A DNA stretch of 64,000 bases from Typha latifolia. Lineage: Eukaryota; Streptophyta; Magnoliopsida; Poales; Typhaceae. This document shows, piece after piece, positions 62,795 to 64,000 of the stretch. Position numbers and translations under genes: made by a program. The notes beneath the pieces are model-generated. The model searched no databases. It saw only the letters and a program-made list of their open reading frames with translations, and was not told where the DNA came from. The stretch covers positions 2,790,001 through 2,854,000 of the forward strand of contig CM034099.1 of assembly GCA_019914945.1 (NCBI GenBank), written 5' to 3'. Each line of letters begins with the position of its first letter. The first letter of the stretch is position 1.

Positions 62795-64000
62795 TTAAGC
62801 ATTGGGCGACTGCAGCCTTCTCCTCTTACTGCCTATAGCTGTTATAGCTGTGAAAGAGGTAACACTGGCAGCATCAATGGAGTTACCAATGCTTGCATTA
62901 TTGGCTGCTGGTCGACTGGAGGAAGCCAACTCCTTGGATGATTTAAGCTTCTCCTTTTGAGCTTCCTGAACCATCACAGTATAGCAGGAGAACACATGCT
63001 CCTGACACACAGAACAAGAGCACTGAATTACTCATCACCTTTCCTTTTACTCATAACTTTCCGTAAAGATTGGAGTAACAAGAAAAGCAAGATATATTTC
63101 AACAGAAAGCTTAAAACTTACAGTGTCTAATGGTCCAGACAAGGAGATTACAAACAGCTTAGATTCCACTGTATCCTGTGTCAATCTTTCATCAATCGCA
63201 GCTAAAATCGCCGCGGCTGCGACAGTTGAGGGCCTGTGTTCGACTAAATTCATCACTGCATTCATTCAACACTCGAACACTTAGTCCTTAAACCTTAAGA
63301 CAATCCTATTGAAATGCATTGACCAACCTTTAATAGTGGCAAATATGAAACCGGCGGCCTTGGAGACCAAGTCCGTGTATACAAACTTGGACGCAAAGTA
63401 ACTCAAATAGGAAAATGGAGTCACCATACTCATCCGCCATTCCAATGTACTAAGAACGAGCAGCTCCATCCTTCGTATGTCCTTGCAACGGAACTCGTAC
63501 TCTTCGTGCCAGAACTCCGATAGCACCGGAACATGGCATTCCTCCATCTTCGTGGCAATCGATAGGCAAGCAATGGAAAGCAAGTGGATAGCCCACGATT
63601 TCCCTCTCTAATCCATAAGAAACCAAATAAATGAATATAAAGAGACTAAACACGAAGCCATTGCAAGAAAACAAGGAGAACGCATCACTTGGCATTACGT
63701 CGATCACCCTATGGGCGAAGAACCGATCGAAATAAGCCACCGCGACGTACGCCGTCTTAAAGCCAAATCCGAAGCTCGCATTGCTCTGCTTCAAGATAAA
63801 AAGGTCCCACCTTTGGATGTAAGAATTAGATAAGAAAAAAGATCGAACTCGATGGTACGGAGAGAAACCCACTCGGAGAATCCACCGAACGGCATCGGAG
63901 CGAGCGGAGCGGTCGTGGTGTTTGATCTCAAAGGTGGATTCTTTGGAAAGTAGCAACTTGATGAAGTCTTCATCCGATTCCGGGAGAAAGGAACCATTCG
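62795..64000 (-). CDS. CYCD: D-type cyclin, 5'-partial
   Basis: Five exons on the minus strand (from beyond 64000 to 63873, then 63785-63699, 63607-63328, 63255-63122 and 63001-62795) give 277 residues in the window; the N-terminus with any LxCxE Rb-binding motif is outside. The N-terminal cyclin box reads ARSDAVRWIL, FGFGFKTAYVAVAYFDRFF, KSWAIHLLSIACLSIATKME, EECHVPVLSEFW, RRMELLVLSTLEWRMSMVTP and FSYLSYFASKF. It is followed by the C-terminal cyclin fold (HRPSTVAAAAILAAIDE). D cyclins activate CDKA at the G1/S step. The subgroup is unsure; the short exon pattern and C-terminus suggest a CYCD5-like or divergent member. It ends KRRRLQSPNA, a basic tail that may serve in nuclear import. Confidence 0.92.

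Overview
This is nuclear DNA from a flowering plant, most likely a monocot. Genes are split by GT-AG introns and separated by AT-rich DNA with degenerate transposons and many dinucleotide microsatellites. Two coding regions (the PPR gene and the D14 gene) are very GC-rich at the 5' end, and the PPR gene falls to ordinary composition downstream, the gradient typical of monocots. The D14 protein ([22 protein letters not shown]) resembles monocot strigolactone receptors. I cannot name the species; a non-grass monocot is my guess.

Layout, left to right. 1-2394 (+): 3' part of an intronless P-class PPR gene. 5.75-7.41 kb: a dead GH10 xylanase gene whose CBM22 segment has been flipped in place. 8.67-14.34 kb (-): seven-exon APS kinase gene with a TATA box just upstream. 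14.4-18.2 kb: AT-rich intergenic DNA with a decayed minisatellite and a GC-rich island. 18.2-20.8 kb (+): two-exon GNAT-fold protein. 21.87-22.57 kb (+): dirigent-protein pseudogene with a duplicated 3' end. 23.3-32.3 kb (+): ten-exon two-domain AAA ATPase of the CIP111/AFG2 family. 34.1-39.4 kb (-): eight-exon RlmN-type radical-SAM RNA methyltransferase, convergent with CIP111, with a tRNA-Ile(AAU) gene only 126 bp upstream of its start codon. 40.0-44.6 kb (-): four-exon charged, disordered protein of unknown function carrying an 806-bp hAT-type element in an intron. 46.3-47.3 kb (-): DWARF14. 48.7-49.6 kb: dead LINE reverse transcriptase. 54.6-60.8 kb (+): seven-exon autoinhibited Ca2+-ATPase. 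62.8 kb to the window end (-): D-type cyclin, 5' end outside.

The genes are unrelated housekeeping, signalling and metabolic genes. I see no operon, no functional cluster and no novel multi-gene system. For the spliced genes, exon ends were placed by reading GT-AG sites and checking that every codon phase closes; all eight reassemble without internal stops (APS kinase 283 aa, GNAT 203 aa, CIP111 1009 aa, RlmN-like 371 aa, unknown 329 aa, D14 281 aa, Ca2+-ATPase 1016 aa, and cyclin 277 aa in the window). The points most worth a second look are the in-place inversion of the xylanase, the PPR protein's nearly uniform pyrimidine-type code, the short leader and two start codons of the APS kinase, the hAT element with an exact 8-bp target duplication, the tRNA/RlmN arrangement, and the unidentified charged protein.
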